Positions 24,601 through 37,886 are shown, numbered from the stretch's first letter. The stretch is 64,000 nt of DNA from Cardiocondyla obscurior (GCF_019399895.1 NC_091878.1:3968001-4032000), one strand, 5' to 3'. Translations and numbers: made by a program. Notes: a model not told the origin generated them from the letters alone.

Positions 24601-27600
24601 CATACGTCCGGCGGCGAACAACGAGGTACATTCCTCGAGAATCGGGCGGGTCCGTTTCATAATTCAGACCCTTTCTAGGCACCCCTACTTCGCGTACCCC
24701 CCCTGAACGTCATTTCTGATGTATGACGCATAGTACCGGTGCACTCAAAGTGCTATCTGTTAACGAGCTCCTCTACTCGGGGCTTGTCTTACGCATTACA
24801 CTTTATTACGGAAACCTAATATCTTCTCCGCTGACGCTATCGCTCTGTCCAGTCGTTTGTACAGTACATTAAATATTAACAGGAGATAATGTTACGTAAG
24901 AATACCATTCCGTTGTTTCGACTGCCTTCGTCGTCGGCCTCTTTCGCAACCAACAAACGCAGCCGAGTCCTCGTGATTCTTTCGCTCTTCTAGAATTTTA
25001 TGCATTTTGCAAAAAATCACAATTAATCTCCATGCGTGCGGTGCGCCGCATATACGCGCGATATCGCTGATCTTTCCAGCGGCAAGTTTATGAAGCCTGA
25101 TTATAGATTTTCGAATACACGCCAGTCGTTTTGTTGCTGCCTGACACCGGCCGGGCTCCTTATCTCGCGTGTAGGAGCACGTGTAAACGACCGCTGGGTG
25201 CGTACACGCGAGGACGAGTGGCCCCGCGAAGCTTGCGTGGGTCACGTTTAACGAAAGAGATAACATCGTCTCGCGCCCCATCGTCCCCATCCCTCCATTT
25301 TCATTTTGACTGCTGGCGTTTCGACACTCGCGAACACCCTTCGAATTCTCCGTGGACCAACGGCAGGAGAGATCGTTTACGAAAATAATCACCCTTTGCA
25401 TTTTTTTGTGACAGCAAGTATCAGTCAGGTTCCCAACATTCTCGCGCTCAGTTTATACTTGCGTATGTAACGCGAAACGAACGAGCGTACCCACGAGGGA
25501 GCGTCGCGGTCGTTAGGTCCTTTCGGCAGAATAGTCTTCCACGGAGCGAATTAACAAGACTCCCGAAATCCGAGGCGAAACGGTCCGAGAGCCGTTTGGC
25601 TAAACAGCCGGTTATCTCGTCGCTTAATCAGCATTGTCTCCTTAGCACCCCCCGGAACGCACGGGTCGGACGTTCTCCGGCGTCGGCCGGGAAAGCGCGC
25701 CGAAGACGGTGCATGCCCCCGAGGAAACAATTTAGCTCAATCAACATTTCCAAGCGAATCTCAGGCGCCGTCTAATTAAACCGCTGTCCCGCGCGAGGAT
25801 AAAGTCGGAGGTTATCGCCGCCGTCGTATCTGATCCTCCCCTTCGGCTTAATCCAACTGCGTTTCCCAGCTCGAGGTCGCGCGAAGGGATGGCGGGGGGT
25901 TACGCGTATATCGCGGGGGAGGAGGGGGGAAGGGGGGGTGTCGCTCGCGTGAACGTGAACGTATCTTTCTGCGTATATACGCGCACCCGAGACGAATGGA
26001 GGAACTCGGGGAGAGTCTCATTTCCTGTCCGCGGGGGTCTCGCAAGGGATACATAATTAGCCCGGAACGAAAGGAGGGAGCCGCCGCCAATCTTCCTCTC
26101 CTTCCTTTCACTGCGAGATGCTGCGCTCATCGATTTCTCGAAATAACGCCGACTCTTGGCGGAAACGTACCCCGGGCCTTGTACGTCGTCGGCAATCAAT
26201 TGTCGCGAGGCTTGAGCTGCTCATTGTTACTTCGTCCCGAGCGACCGCGCCTATTTTGGCGATCGGAAGATCGACCCGTGGACCCCCTCAGCTGTGAGAA
26301 CGCCGTGATTTCCGGCGTGCAAACCGGCGCGGGATTGCGCGTCAAAGTCAATCGCGAGACGCGCGCCGGTAAATTAATCTCAATCGTCGGCGGGCTCCGT
26401 GTCATTTATCATGACTCGTTACGAGCGCGAAGGCGCGAGGGCGAATACACGCGGATTGATATGGAGTTGGCCACGGTAGCCTGTGTACGATTGCGTCGTG
26501 GCCGCCGCTCGGGTCTATCAGTCAAAACGACGAGGGTCTCGAGGGCTAATTTAAAAAGAGTGCGGAGGGGCGCACTCGAAATGAGCGACGTGCAAAAATG
26601 TGCCGAGTGTCGTGCGTCATTTTTTCCCTCATTTTTTTTTTTTTTTTTTTAATCTCGGGATTAAAAGAGACGTTCTCGTATTTCTACAATCGGCGTACAG
26701 TTCCTACACATTCTCGGAAGTGCAACGGGAGTAACTTGATGCAGCCGTATCCGACGCGAAAATGCCGATATGATGTTTATGGATTTTGCAGCCCGCTCTT
26801 GTTGCCGAATACCGGCGATTATTTTCCGATAGACAAATTCCGCAGCGGGAAGTGTTTATTAGAGATGCATTCGGCGTTTATTCAATACCGCTGGCGTGCT
26901 ACATGAATATCGTACGGATGCTACTGTTGAGGTACGGACGGCCTGTTCGCAGGGAGGGGGAGGGAGGAGAAAAAAAAAATTTTTTTTTCCCTGTTTCGGG
27001 TCAAGGAATCCGCTGAAACTTTTTGATGAATACGTAAAGCGTTGTTTACGAACGAGATGAATATTGATCGTGTATTTGCGTGAAATTAACGGCCGCGCGA
27101 TTACGTGCCGCGACGACGACTCCGTATTTGATTCCGAAATAGAGCCAAAGAAAGCTAAAGATCGACGGAGGAGGATCAAACGTTTTATTTCGCCCTATTG
27201 ACGTTCGAAGAATGTCGAGCATCCGCTGATTGAATCCGAGGAAAAAGGGCTTTCCACGGACTACGCATGGGTTTGATAAATGTTGTCCGTCTCTTGCGAT
27301 ATGCCGGATAATATCTGTAAGGATCCGGCGGGGAACACGGAGGCCGCCCTTTTCGTCCGGCGCACAAGCGTCGTTTGTAATTCGAGTCCGCTCGCCCTTC
27401 GCGCGAAGGAAACTTCGGCGCTTGTATCACGTTGACGGGAAATCTCCCGAAATAATTTATGACGCCGCTGCATTCTCGAATTAAGTATTTCATTTTTTAT
27501 TTTTTTTTTATTTTTTCCCCGTTCCTACGTTCGGTCGAATTAGATCGCGTTCCTCGTCGAACCGACACGCGCTGTGGGCTCAAGGTGTTTTCTCTGACTT

Positions 27601-30541
27601 CCAGCGGAATATTTAACAGGGTTAAATTTTTACATTCTCAAATAAAGTATTAATTTTTATATATTAAATAAGTATTAATTTGGAATACTAAATTTTTTTT
27701 TCTTTTTTAAATTATTTTAATTTTAATTTATTAATTTTCTTACGTTAATTTTATCTGCATTGCGTTTTCATGAAATCAATGAGCGTCTTGACGCTCGAGA
27801 TACTCTTAACCGCAGGACAACAAAATTCAGATTTCAGCGTCTAATTGTAATTTGCACAATTACTAATGTGGCACTTGAGATAGAACCTGGCGAATGCAGC
27901 GAGCGAGAGAAAGTCCTTTCGAGCTCGCGTTGCGTCTGCAACGAGGACACTCGTTACGAGAGTCGCGGCACCCCTTTCGCCTCAAATGTCACGACACTAA
28001 GGGCGGAATTTTCGCTCCCAGACTCCGGCAGAAGCAGCGCGTACTCTGGATCGCGTTACGACCCTCCTCGCGGATCCGGGTCGTTTGTTATTTCGACTCG
28101 CTCGAGACGTCCGCGAGAAGGCGACCCTTGCAGACGCGCGCGGTTCTCTTCGAAGTATTAATTTCACATGCGGGATTAATGAACAGCGAAGCGTCACGTT
28201 TTTTTTTCTTTTTTTTTTTTTTTAATCCGAGCCAACTGTTTAAACTCCGACACTTCGTTACCGAATTACTTCATCGCATCTCCTGAGAATTTATCGCATG
28301 TAAAGTAGCCTGGAATTTTTTTGTTCACCGGAGCGATTAAAATTTTCATTTCAATCAGCGGCCCTAAAATATTTTCGTCTCGCTCGTCAGGTAGTTATGA
28401 ATGTAATAGTGCGCCCCGATCGGGATTACGACGTTCGGGGTTACCCCGTTACTCGATAACGGGATAAACACGCGGATAATTGGGGATTCGCGATTTAGGG
28501 TAGAGAATAAAAAAAAAAAAAAAAAAAACACGGGGAGAAAAAAATGTTTACACGCCGCGACATGCGACGCGGCGCGTCGCGATAAAAATTCATCGGCGTA
28601 TGTGAATGCTGGAACGCCGATGGCACGTGCATCGTTTATTAAAAAAGCTGTTGGACAGCCGCCGCGGATCGAAGAGCGCGGGGACATACCGCCGCCATTT
28701 TATAGAGGCCCTTTGTCGTGTCGAAATTACAATTGCTATCGTCATTATCGGATGCGTTATGCGCACGATGCGTTTGGTGGACGCGGAAATCCCACCCCCA
28801 TTGTTTGTCGCGCGTCCCGTTTTGATCGAAAACGTCAAAGCGCCCGAAAAAACATACGTCTCCCCGGAATGCCGATCGGAAAAATATAACGGAGAGGCTG
28901 GGGTTTCCGGGGGGGGGGGAGGAAAAAGGGTGACGAAAGAGGGAAGGGACGCTAACAGAAAACAGAGGATGCATTATCGAACTGCACAGCTTCCGCTGTG
29001 AGGATTAGCGAAGATCCGACCTTGCGACACGATCCAGAATTCTTTAATCCGTCTCTCGGCCTTAGAAAACCTCGCCGCCCCCTAATGAACTCCCCGCTGC
29101 TGCGGCGGTCGTTTGCGAGCGAGGATCCCCGCGGAGTCCGTCATTACTGACTCAAAATTACAGACGTAGAAGAAAGGCGCTTTCGTTTTCGGCGCGGCCT
29201 GACGGCCGCGTCGGCGCGCGATCGTAATTGTTTATCGATGAATTAATAATCGTAACGACACGCGGCCGAATTTAATATGAACGCGCGGTCGAGCTCTTTC
29301 CTGGTTATTGAAGCTGTAATTTCGACTAGCGGATACGGCTGGTCGTTATTCGCCGTCGAGAAAACGGCTGTTCGCGAGGCAGAGCCGAGGTAGGGCCGCG
29401 ATCACTAATTATTCGCGTATCGTGGAGATCCGTGAGAGCACGGGGGCCGTATTACGCGCGCATAATGAAACCCGTATTAACGTATTCGTGAGCGTGCGGG
29501 CGTACGGGCGAATACGCACAGTGTCGTAACCGTAGACGTGTAGACGCGAGGAGCGCCGCGACGCTGGGCGTAATATTCGACTAATTACAAATTTAATAAC
29601 CCCGAGTTCGCGCTGCCGGTTATTGCAGGGCCCGCGACGCCGAGATAAATCGACTCCGCGTTCTCGCGCGTCTCCTTCACCCTTTTTCCAACTCCCCCTC
29701 CCTCCCGGTCTTTACTTGCCTTTGCAAATTATCGACAACTCTGTCGAAAGGGACGCGCGGATCGCGAAGGAGCGAGGCCGAGTTATGCCAACGGTCGTCT
29801 CCGCGTCTTAATGGACTCGTATTACCAATTAAAATTTAATTATCATCGAAATTAATTCGTTACAATGCTCGAACGTCCGACGGCGATGTCTCGAGCCTAC
29901 TATTGTGCCCGATGGAAGCCCTTTTTTCTCTCCCCGCCGTTTCAGGTACATCGCGATTTTAATATTCGCGCTAGCCATTTCGATCGCGAGGACCGAAGAT
30001 AACTCGGGGTCTCCTTCCAGTCGGAGAATCTTTACATTCTGCGGCTTGTGAGGTGCGCATAAAGGCGCTCTCCGTTTCCCTTAACGCCGCCGTAACTTAT
30101 CGCCCGTAGACACAGTATTTCTCTCCGGCTCTTTGAAAGCATTTTCTCATTAAAAAATTAAGGGTGGAGAGGAGACTCGAGGCGGAGGACGAAAGGAACG
30201 GTTGCAAAGGGATGAGCGAGAGCGAGGGGGGCACCGAGTCCGCGGTGTAGAAACGTGGGTTCTGAGACAGGAGGGTTTTGCGGCGACGAGCGGGGGAGGG
30301 AGAAAATCGGGTGGACGGAGGGGTCGGTAAGTGCTCTGCGGCTCCCAGATGCGCCCAATATTATGTTTAATGATATTAACTTCTTACTTAATGGTCCGCG
30401 GTTCGATTCGAGGTGCGAAAGAGTCGCCCTAGTCTCCCCTCCTCTCCCGCGAACCGCAACTTCGAACCGGAAAAAGTATACCTCGGGGAATAATTTGGCG
30501 AGAGGAGTGGAAAAAAAAAATGGAAAAGTTGAGATAAATGT

Positions 30542-30701
30542 ACACTAAGAGAAAAGTACAGTTACTTTTGGACTTGGCTATAATTTTACAATATTTCTAA
30601 CGATAAATGTAATCGACATTATTACATTTATAATTAACTCAACCGCGTTTATCGTCATAAAATTATGGTTGGAACTACGTAACTGTATTTTTCTCTCGGT
30701 A
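30542..30701. repeat. MITE-like inverted repeat, copy 2 (best preserved)
   Basis: The left end CACTAAGAGAAAAGTACAG is mirrored at the right end by CCGAGAGAAAAATACAG in reverse complement. Both ends continue into GTTAC and then an AT-rich arm with ATAATTTTA. The inner left arm holds ATATTTCTAACGATAAATG. TA dinucleotides flank both ends, consistent with the TA target duplication of Tc1/mariner-type transposition. It is about 160 bp with no open frame, so it would be a non-autonomous element. Confidence 0.7.
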
Positions 30702-31775
30702 TAAAAAAAAAAAGAGAGAGGAGAAGTGGATGTGGCGTGATGAAAGTATCTAATCACTTGAGGAACAAGTTCTCTCGCATTTTTAATATCTTCCGCGTCT
30801 TTCTCAAGTCCTCCCGAAATAAATCCACAGCTACGATGACCACCGCCATAAACTCCATGATAAAAGTCACGGCATCGGCGAGCGCGGTCCCCCTTTTTTG
30901 CGGCAACGCCGGCGAGGGTCGTTCTCGCCCTCAACTCTTTACGCGCGATTAAAGAATCTGTCCCCCGGCCGAAGTGCTTGTACCGCGAAGCTTTTGCCGC
31001 GCGAGTTTATTTTCACTCTTTGTCGGATAATGTTGTAGAAAATGTTCAACTGCAAACTCTTTCATTTCCATGTATTCGTTTTAGACGTAAGAAATTTTAC
31101 GCGATAAATTTTTATTTCTATTCGCTTTACGCGGCCCGGCGATTAGATGACGGCGGCATCGGGTCCAAAATCTTAACGATTTCGGATAAGCCGTGATGGA
31201 ACCCGAGGGCACGAGTGCCAAACAATATAAAGCTAAGATTAAAAGTTTCTCTTGGCGCGGGAACGAAAAACTGCGGCGCTGCATTTACGAGCCTCGTAAA
31301 CTGAGATCCTCGGGTGGGGAAAAAAAAAAAAAAATTAAAATTAAATGTGAAAATGGAGTCTTACATTTCCTAATCTAGGAATTTGATTTTTATTTGCTTT
31401 ATAATTTTTTTTTTTTTCTCTCTTTACAAGGAAATGTCTAACAAATTTGATTAAATTTTACGAGAAATGGTCTTGCGAGTTTGATTAAATTTATTACTGC
31501 CGGCGAGAGGCGCGTGACTCTTCCTCGGCGGTGGGTTAAACAAATGCGAGATGCGTGTCGCGACGGACAAGGCGATTAAGGACGATAATGCGCGGTGTAC
31601 AGTGATACGACCGTCGCGGTGTGAGACCGGTACTTATCTTCCTACGCGGATCCCTTGCCCAGCGACTAGAATAATTATTTAATTAATACCCTGCGTCCAC
31701 CTCCGCGAGCCCGGCCGATTTAAATCCCCCAGATTAATACGAAACCTTTCTTTTCTCTCTTCTTCTTTGTTGCAG

Positions 31776-31852
31776 GCTTCGCGAGGAGAGAGGCGATGCC
31801 GAGAGAGCGCTGGCTTTGGACCACAAACCCAGGGACCTCAGCTCGCACAATG
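31776..31852 (+). CDS. dac: dachshund 77-nt coding exon, LREERGDAERALALDHKP block
   Basis: Acceptor CTTTGTTGCAG precedes 31776 and donor GTAAGG begins at 31853. The first G completes Arg (AG|G). Then 25 codons read LREERGDAERALALDHKP followed by RDLSSHN, leaving one base G. The charged LREERGDAERAL segment extends the helix that ends the 63-nt exon and is typical of Dachshund. This is the only visible internal exon after 5228 that changes phase (2 in, 1 out), so it cannot be skipped without a frameshift. By contrast the 63, 171, 228 and 84-nt exons could be. It sits 1.4 kb from the acidic exon. Confidence 0.93.
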
Positions 31853-33285
31853 GTAAGGCTACACAAATGCGTATGACTCCCTTACCTCCAATGCAATCAT
31901 ACGTTAAAAGATTAAAAAACCCTACGATAAACTATCGATAAAAATAACGCGTTGTTCGTTAATGTAATTTCAATCGTCAACTTAATAAAATAATTGCTTG
32001 GTACTTTTACATTAAATATTAACCAATCAATTAATCTACATATAAAATAAATTAGTAAAAAAATTCTTGTTCGATTTTAAAAGAGATTCTTCATTCTCGC
32101 GGGAACGCCGTGAGTCTTGGTTATTACTAGTTTCTAATGCCGTTTCTTGTATTCTCGGGCGCTGTAGCGGCCGTCACGTGGATTAAGTATGTAACGCGAG
32201 ATCCTTAATCGCTAGGGTTCCCTCGGGGGAACACGGCCGATCGGCGCTCGAAGTCAAGCGGCGCAGAAAGATTTTTAACCGCGACACGACGCGGCGGCCC
32301 AAGAGTCCCGGGCGTACTCGTTCTTTTCTGTATTTCTACCTTTTCGTTCCCGCCGTCCAGAGGAACGGACGTTTAGGATCCCGGAGATTAAGCCCGATAT
32401 CGGGTTACGTCCCAACCGCGGCCCTACATCTTCCTCTGATTCCCTATAATATTATAATCCGTCTGATGGGGGCCTTTATCCTCCGCGACGGGCCCACCGT
32501 CGCATTTCGACTTCCACCTTTCTACCTTTTTCGCATTTTTCGACCTGTCGAACGTGGATCGATCGCGTACTTAATTCGCGGCCGCAATTACAACCGCGTG
32601 ACGCCGAGGGAGGCCTGCCGACCGTTGTGGAGCTCGGCCGGCGTTCCCAGCCACGGGCGTGGAGGTCAATTTAAACGTAAAAGACGTGCGATTCATTAGG
32701 TCGAGCCGGGGAAGAGCCGAGGAAACCGCGACCCTTTCCCTTCCAAGCGAGCTACACGACGCGTACGTGTGTGAAACGACCGAGACGCGGCTCCCTATCG
32801 TCCGCGCGCGAGGAGCTCCGCACCGAACACTCGTGAGATCACGAGTGGCCCGGAGCAATGCGTCAGCGCCGACGACCGTTGCCCAAACAGTATCTATCTA
32901 TGTCAGGATTAAAATACTGGGATATCAAATACGCGCGCTCGCGCGCCTGGCCGGCCGGGGCGAGGAAAAAGGGAAAGAGGCGTCCAAGGGGGAAGGGAGG
33001 GAGAGGGGGGCGAGGGCGGACGGTCCGCTTGTTCTCGTCTAAACGGGGGATGCACGGGCGGTAAATAAAATCCATCAACTTGTCAGCCCGGTCAATGGAC
33101 GGCGCTTCTCGTTCTTCGTAACCGAACCGTGCCGCGGGAAAGATTGACGCCGTTCGCCGGCGTTATCCGCGCCGAGTGGTACACGACTGCGATATCAATC
33201 CGACCCCCGATATACATCACGCGCGCATGGAGATGCGGTTTGCGCCTCCCGGATGGATCGCGTCTTTAATCGATTGCGTTTTCAG
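31853..33285 (+). other. dac: dac intron, 1433 bp
   Basis: This intron runs from donor GTAAGG to acceptor GCGTTTTCAG. It has an AT-rich 5' part (31900-32080) and then CpG-rich sequence. No further exon or repeat was recognised. Confidence 0.85.
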
Positions 33286-33456
33286 GCTCCTCTAACGGCC
33301 ACAGCCCCGTGCTTAACCTTTCGAAGACGGCGGGAAGCGGAAGCGTCGGCGAACAGTCCGGAAGCGAGGCCGGCGCGTCGCACCGTTCGCAAGACGACGA
33401 AGAGGAGGATGACAATCTGTCGGAGGACCTCGAGGACGACAATGAGAAGGACGAAG
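33286..33456 (+). CDS. dac: dachshund coding exon, Ser/Gly-rich and acidic tract
   Basis: Acceptor TTTTCAG precedes 33286 and donor GTACGT begins at 33457. The two first bases complete Gly. Then 56 codons run from SSNGHSPVLNLSKTAGSGS through GEQSGSEAGASHRSQ into an acidic stretch (DDEEEDDNLSEDLEDDNEKDE), leaving G. The tract is low in complexity and strongly negative, probably disordered. Acidic and serine-rich linkers of this kind precede the C-terminal Dachshund domain. The exon is 171 nt, phase 1 at both ends, so it could be a cassette. A different frame across the same bases is also open, but it is rich in Arg and Thr with no meaning I can assign. Confidence 0.92.
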
Positions 33457-36234
33457 GTACGTGATGCGCGATGACGGCACGACAGCTCGCGTATCTCCGA
33501 TCCAGCGATCGTCCCTCGAAAGGGATCGTTCGTGCGTGGCGATCAATTAAAAGCGAGCGATAAAGCGCGTTCCTTTAACATTCGTCGAATATGTCGAAAG
33601 GATGATTTTGATTCGGAGACGAGGGAACGGAGAAAAAAAGATTCGTGAAATAATTATATCGATTTTGCCGGACACGCCGCGTTTAAAGACGAGTTCTTCT
33701 AGACGACTGGCGGGTCAGGGCCTCTCATCCATCATCTCTACCGAGAGAGCGCGAGGGACGCTTCGGGGATTTGTCTTCCATCGCGCTCTGAGAAGCGAGT
33801 CGCAGCGGTTGCCAAGTCGCGATGCACCTTTAAATATATTTAACCATCTCGTGCCAAGAGAAATTAATAAAAAATGTACAATTGTTGCCTTTTAATTTTT
33901 TATAATTTAATTAATTTATCGAACGTGTCGCGCGTTCCGAGACGTCGAAGTCTCGCCTTTTGTCGACGAATTTCCGAAACGTGCGTCGTCCAGCGCAAGA
34001 AGCGTCACTGTCGGAGCAAAGCGCGATCATTAGACTTGTATCTTCAGTATTTAGTTTCATTTTTCTAATGAAAGATGGATCGAGAGATCGAATCGCCGTC
34101 TGATCTTCGCGCCGCCGTCCTGCCCGACCTTGTTCCGGCGTTCCGGACTCATCGGAGCGTCATAATCGTTTCTGATTTCTAATCTTCCCGACCATTGTCA
34201 CGCCGGCACGTTAATTGGCCCGGCCAATTAATGAGGCTCGCAGGCCCGCTCGTGAAATCGCGTCCACGCAGAGATCGGTTTTGCGTTACGAATGCGTTTC
34301 TCACGAAAAAGAGAAAGGACGCTGCGCTCGATCATCGCGCGTTGTCTCAATTAATTTCGTCTCTTTTGGCCTCCGCGATTCAATGCACCAGGGGTCCGAG
34401 AGAGCTGCGCGAAGGGAAGCGTCACGGGAAGCCGCACGAGTGATTTACGGGCGATCTCGACCCGGGCGACGACCGAGTCCTAAGAATTCGTGGAAATTGC
34501 AAAATTATCGCACCGGCACGGGCTGGTTGGAAAAAACGCCGAGGACCGCAAGTTTCGGAGGCCCCCGCATGTACCCATCAATTAGTATGGCCCGTAAATC
34601 TGACGGGGTGCACGAGTTAGACATATAAATTCCGGATACGCGGGGAGAGATTCAAATCCGTGGTCTCGCAGCGTGTCGTATGCAGGTACACTTCGCTCAC
34701 GATGCACACGGGTGATCGAAGTAGAACCGCCGATTTCGTGGGAGTGTACACGCTCGTGGAATGCAGTTCTGATTTAATGAGACGCGCCGCTATCTTCTCA
34801 TCTCTTTCTCGGAATCGGATTTGCTGCGATCCGCGGTCAATTTCGCGCCGAACGGTTCCCGCGAAGTTCATTTCGATCGTTCTTAACTATCGCGCTTACT
34901 CGCCTCGTCGGAAGATTTTTTTTTTTAAGTCTAAATTACGCCTACTGTAAATGTACGCATTTTTCTGTAGAGACTCGAGAAGTCGCGGAACGAGCTCGCG
35001 TGGTCTCTCGCGGGCAAGGAGATTTGAAGTGAACGGCGACTCATTCCGATAATTGTAATGGCCTCACGGTGGAAAGATATAAGCGAACGGCGGAAAGAAA
35101 GAAGAGTCGGAATTTTAGGCGAGCGCGAGGTGGCCGGAGAAAACGAAGGGCGATATGTGTTCTCTCTATCAAAAGGTGCCGGTACCGGAGGTGCGCCAGG
35201 CACTAAATCGGCCAATGGCAATAAGTAACCGATTGCTCGTAGTGGCCGTTGTAGGTGCGCGCAGATAATTAAAAGACGATACAATAAACCACGTATCGCT
35301 GGCCGTAAAGCAGCTCGGGCCCCGCGGTGTGGGCCGGGTACCGCGAGCGATCACTTAAGCCTGGAACCCACGCAGACATCTTGTCTCACCGCCACTCTCC
35401 GAGGCCCCGCGGCAATAACCATAAGGCATCCTTTATTCCGGCGATCCGACCGGATTCCTCCCGCCGATCTTCGGGGGGGACCCGGCGACCACGTGGTCGC
35501 CGGGTCCCTCCGCAGCACGACGGAATATCACGCGTGTCAATACGTTTCGGGCGGAACGCGCTTCCAAGAAGTGTCAGCTCGGGGTGGTCCACTCGACTCG
35601 TCTTCTCGATTATCGAAGAGACGAACGGCGCACCATTGGCGATTTAGCGTTGCGAGCTCAAGAGATTGATTTCGAACACTTTCAGCGAGATTATTTTATT
35701 TTATTTTTTTTTCGACAGATACGCAATTCGTTCGTTAAAAATATCAATGTTACGAGCGGCGAGAATTATTATTCCTAGGCCGTCGATGTGTTCGTGTCCA
35801 GCCGTGTACTTGACGGCAAGATGACGAACAGCCGGGCGGCCGAGACGCGGCTAATCGTCCAGGAACGCCGTGTAGCGTTTAATTCGTAGAATTTAATTCG
35901 CCGGCGTTGACATTAAATTAAAAAGTGGCGAAGGGTAACAAGTAGTCGTCGCAAGATTACGACTGCGAGACACGCACGCACGTTGTATGAATCCCGTTCG
36001 CCTCTCGTATACTTCGGACGTTGTTCGACGTTCGTTCCCGCGAATTTATCATTGACATTATGCTTTTGACAACGGCGGCGTGGCCAAAAAAACGTCTCGA
36101 TGTAAAATCAGCGTATTGCAAAATAAACGGCGCGTTTAATTATCTTCTGACTTTACGTTTCTCTTTGTCTGTCTTTATTCTTTTCGTCGCGAGAGATTTC
36201 TCGAGCGAGAAAGTAACGTGAAAACTGCTTTCAG
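33457..36234 (+). other. dac: dac intron, 2778 bp
   Basis: This intron runs from donor GTACGT to acceptor CTGCTTTCAG. It contains a perfect 32 bp palindrome at 35477-35508. No additional exon was recognised. Confidence 0.85.
35477..35508. repeat. perfect 32 bp palindrome centred on E-box CACGTG
   Basis: The half-site GGGACCCGGCGACCAC is followed without spacer by its exact reverse complement. The centre forms CACGTG, the canonical E-box bound by bHLH-type factors. It lies in the intron between the acidic exon and the DD2 exon. Beyond the perfect core the symmetry continues for a few bases with a mismatch. It could be a cruciform-prone site, the end of a decayed element, or a regulatory site. 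None of these is shown by sequence alone. Confidence 0.9.
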
Positions 36235-36462
36235 ATATGTCGGACGTGCCGGAAAATTTGCCGATGCCGGCGCCGGGCTCGGAGAGTCCTCCGCAGGCCC
36301 TCAACTACTCGCAAATAGCCTCGGCGGCGGTCGCTGTGTCTCAGAGCGCCCAGGATCCCTCGGTCTCGAGTACGGAGACCCTGCTGAGGAATATCCAGGG
36401 CCTACTCAAGGTCGCGGCCGACAACGCGAGGCAGCAGGAGAGGCAAATCAACTACGAGAAAG
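36235..36462 (+). CDS. dac: dachshund coding exon: start of C-terminal Dachshund domain (DD2)
   Basis: Acceptor TGCTTTCAG precedes 36235 and donor GTCAGT begins at 36463. The first two bases complete Asp. Then 75 codons begin MSDVPENLPMPAPGSESPP and end ARQQERQINYEK, leaving G. Residues ETLLRNIQGLLKVAADNA mark the beginning of DD2, the conserved helical region through which Dachshund binds Eyes absent in the retinal determination network. The matching vertebrate DACH segment has the same LL.NIQGLLKVA core (recalled from the family). The preceding half is Ala/Ser/Pro-rich linker. The exon is 228 nt, phase 1 at both ends. The ATG at 36237 is internal. Reading through the donor would add a non-conserved tail ending at 36554. 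Confidence 0.96.
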
Positions 36463-37886
36463 GTCAGTGGCGGGGCTTTCTTAAGACACTTGAGGGCGCT
36501 CTCCACAATTTCATTATCTCCCAGCTCTCCCGGAGCCACATTAAGAGGCATTAGTCCCTGTCCCGGTCGACGAGACCCCGGCTACTCCTCCCCCGTGCCC
36601 TCATCTTTCCTCTCGCTCTCTATCGAGCCTCATCTACTCGCCTCCTCCTCGCCGCCTCAATCTTCGCGCTCGGCTTACCTGCGCCGCGTTAAGACCGCGG
36701 ATACGCGAAATGAGAATGAGAATAGTCGGGGAGAGCTGGACATCCGCGAGCACGAGACTTGTGGAGTGAAGGGCACGATGGGCGCCGCGTACAAATAGCG
36801 CGCATCTCGTTTTTTATCCCGACGTTAATTTCAGAGCGCACCTCGCCGACGTTTTTCCCCACGCTTTCAATTTCCATGCGCTAAGCCGAGGCGCAACAGC
36901 GAGTGTTTACAGCGTATTATCATCGGGAGGATTTTCTTATCGATGCCGTGCCGCGCCGAGCGAGCTGGCGTCGCGTAAGACGCGTGAAATATTTCGCGCA
37001 AGAAGCAGCGCGATCCTCGCCGGCGTGAAATATCGTTCGCAAAAACGCTGTCCGCCGACGTGTTGGGACAAGATTTAAGTGTCGCCGTGGCCGTAGATAG
37101 AGTTTGCACCGTGGATTGGTCCGCGATGAATGTAGCCGTGGCCCATTAAGAACGAGTCGGCGCGCCTCGAGATGACGTGCAGCATACGACTTCTTTCTCA
37201 TTAACGCGCGTGATAAATCGGCCGGCGTTATTATTAAATATGCTCGTCGCCAGATCTCAGAACGCCGGGGAAAAAGGGGGTGAAAGGGAGGAGGGTCGGT
37301 GTATACGAAATCGTTTCTCACGGTGTCGAAGTCGGGATCGGGATGGACTTAATTTACCAGACGACGTGAGTCGTTAGAGATTTTATTAAAAGCTAGACAT
37401 TGCAACGCTTCACGCGCGTTATTCACTCCTACTTCTTTTACGTTAAAGAAAAACCGTTTTACATTTTAATAATTTTTGGCGAAAAGGATGTGCGTATCTC
37501 GCACGATATTTTAAGCGCCTCTTGTTCGTTCGAACGTAATTTAAATGTACGCTGGAATATTATTTGTATTAATTTTTTTATTTTTTAATGATTACGGAAA
37601 CTGTAAGCAATTTATTAAATCGACGAATACCGTCAAGTATTTACGCGCGAAAAAATAACAGTAATTAAATTTTACAAATTAATAAAAATTAAGCTGTTAT
37701 TTACTTTCCCAGCACAAAGTAAACCAAACGAAAGAATTAAATCGGCGAAGCGAAAAACAGTAGCGATCGGGCAACAATGAAATGTCTACATCTCCTTTTT
37801 AAATGGGGACTAGAAGAAACCATGCGTGCACTATTTTTTAAGGAACCGCAATTACGAACTACGATAAAAAAAATCATGCGACTTAC

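Larger units (their letters stand above)
7816..31775 (+). other. dac: dac large intron, about 24 kb
   Basis: This intron is bounded by donor GTAGGA at 7816 and acceptor TTTGTTGCAG ending at 31775. No protein domain is recognisable in any open frame. It contains two MITE-like inverted repeats (about 11061-11175 and 30542-30701), an imperfect 139 bp hairpin (14037-14175), a double octamer (21655-21672), several poly-T and poly-A runs (for example 28508-28528) and AT-rich islands near 20040-20340 and 27600-27770. Large introns of developmental regulators commonly house enhancers. That is the likely role here, but I see no element I can name. Confidence 0.8.

Noticed and set aside
24026..24682. 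218-codon open frame on the - strand
   Set aside because: No domain, no plausible start context, and no splice partner. Arg/His-rich by-product of base composition.
25996..26652. 218-codon open frame on the + strand
   Set aside because: Arg-rich composition without domain or homology I recognise, ending in a poly-T derived Phe run. It is typical of CpG-rich sequence, in which stop codons are scarce.
30410..30421. tRNA B-box-like GGTTCGATTCG on the + strand
   Set aside because: The upstream sequence lacks an A box and acceptor-stem pairing.
36463..36554. Read-through extension of the DD2 exon
   Set aside because: The donor GTCAGT at 36463 joins in frame to the conserved ELKMDVLRERE exon at 54296. 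The extension is not conserved in type.
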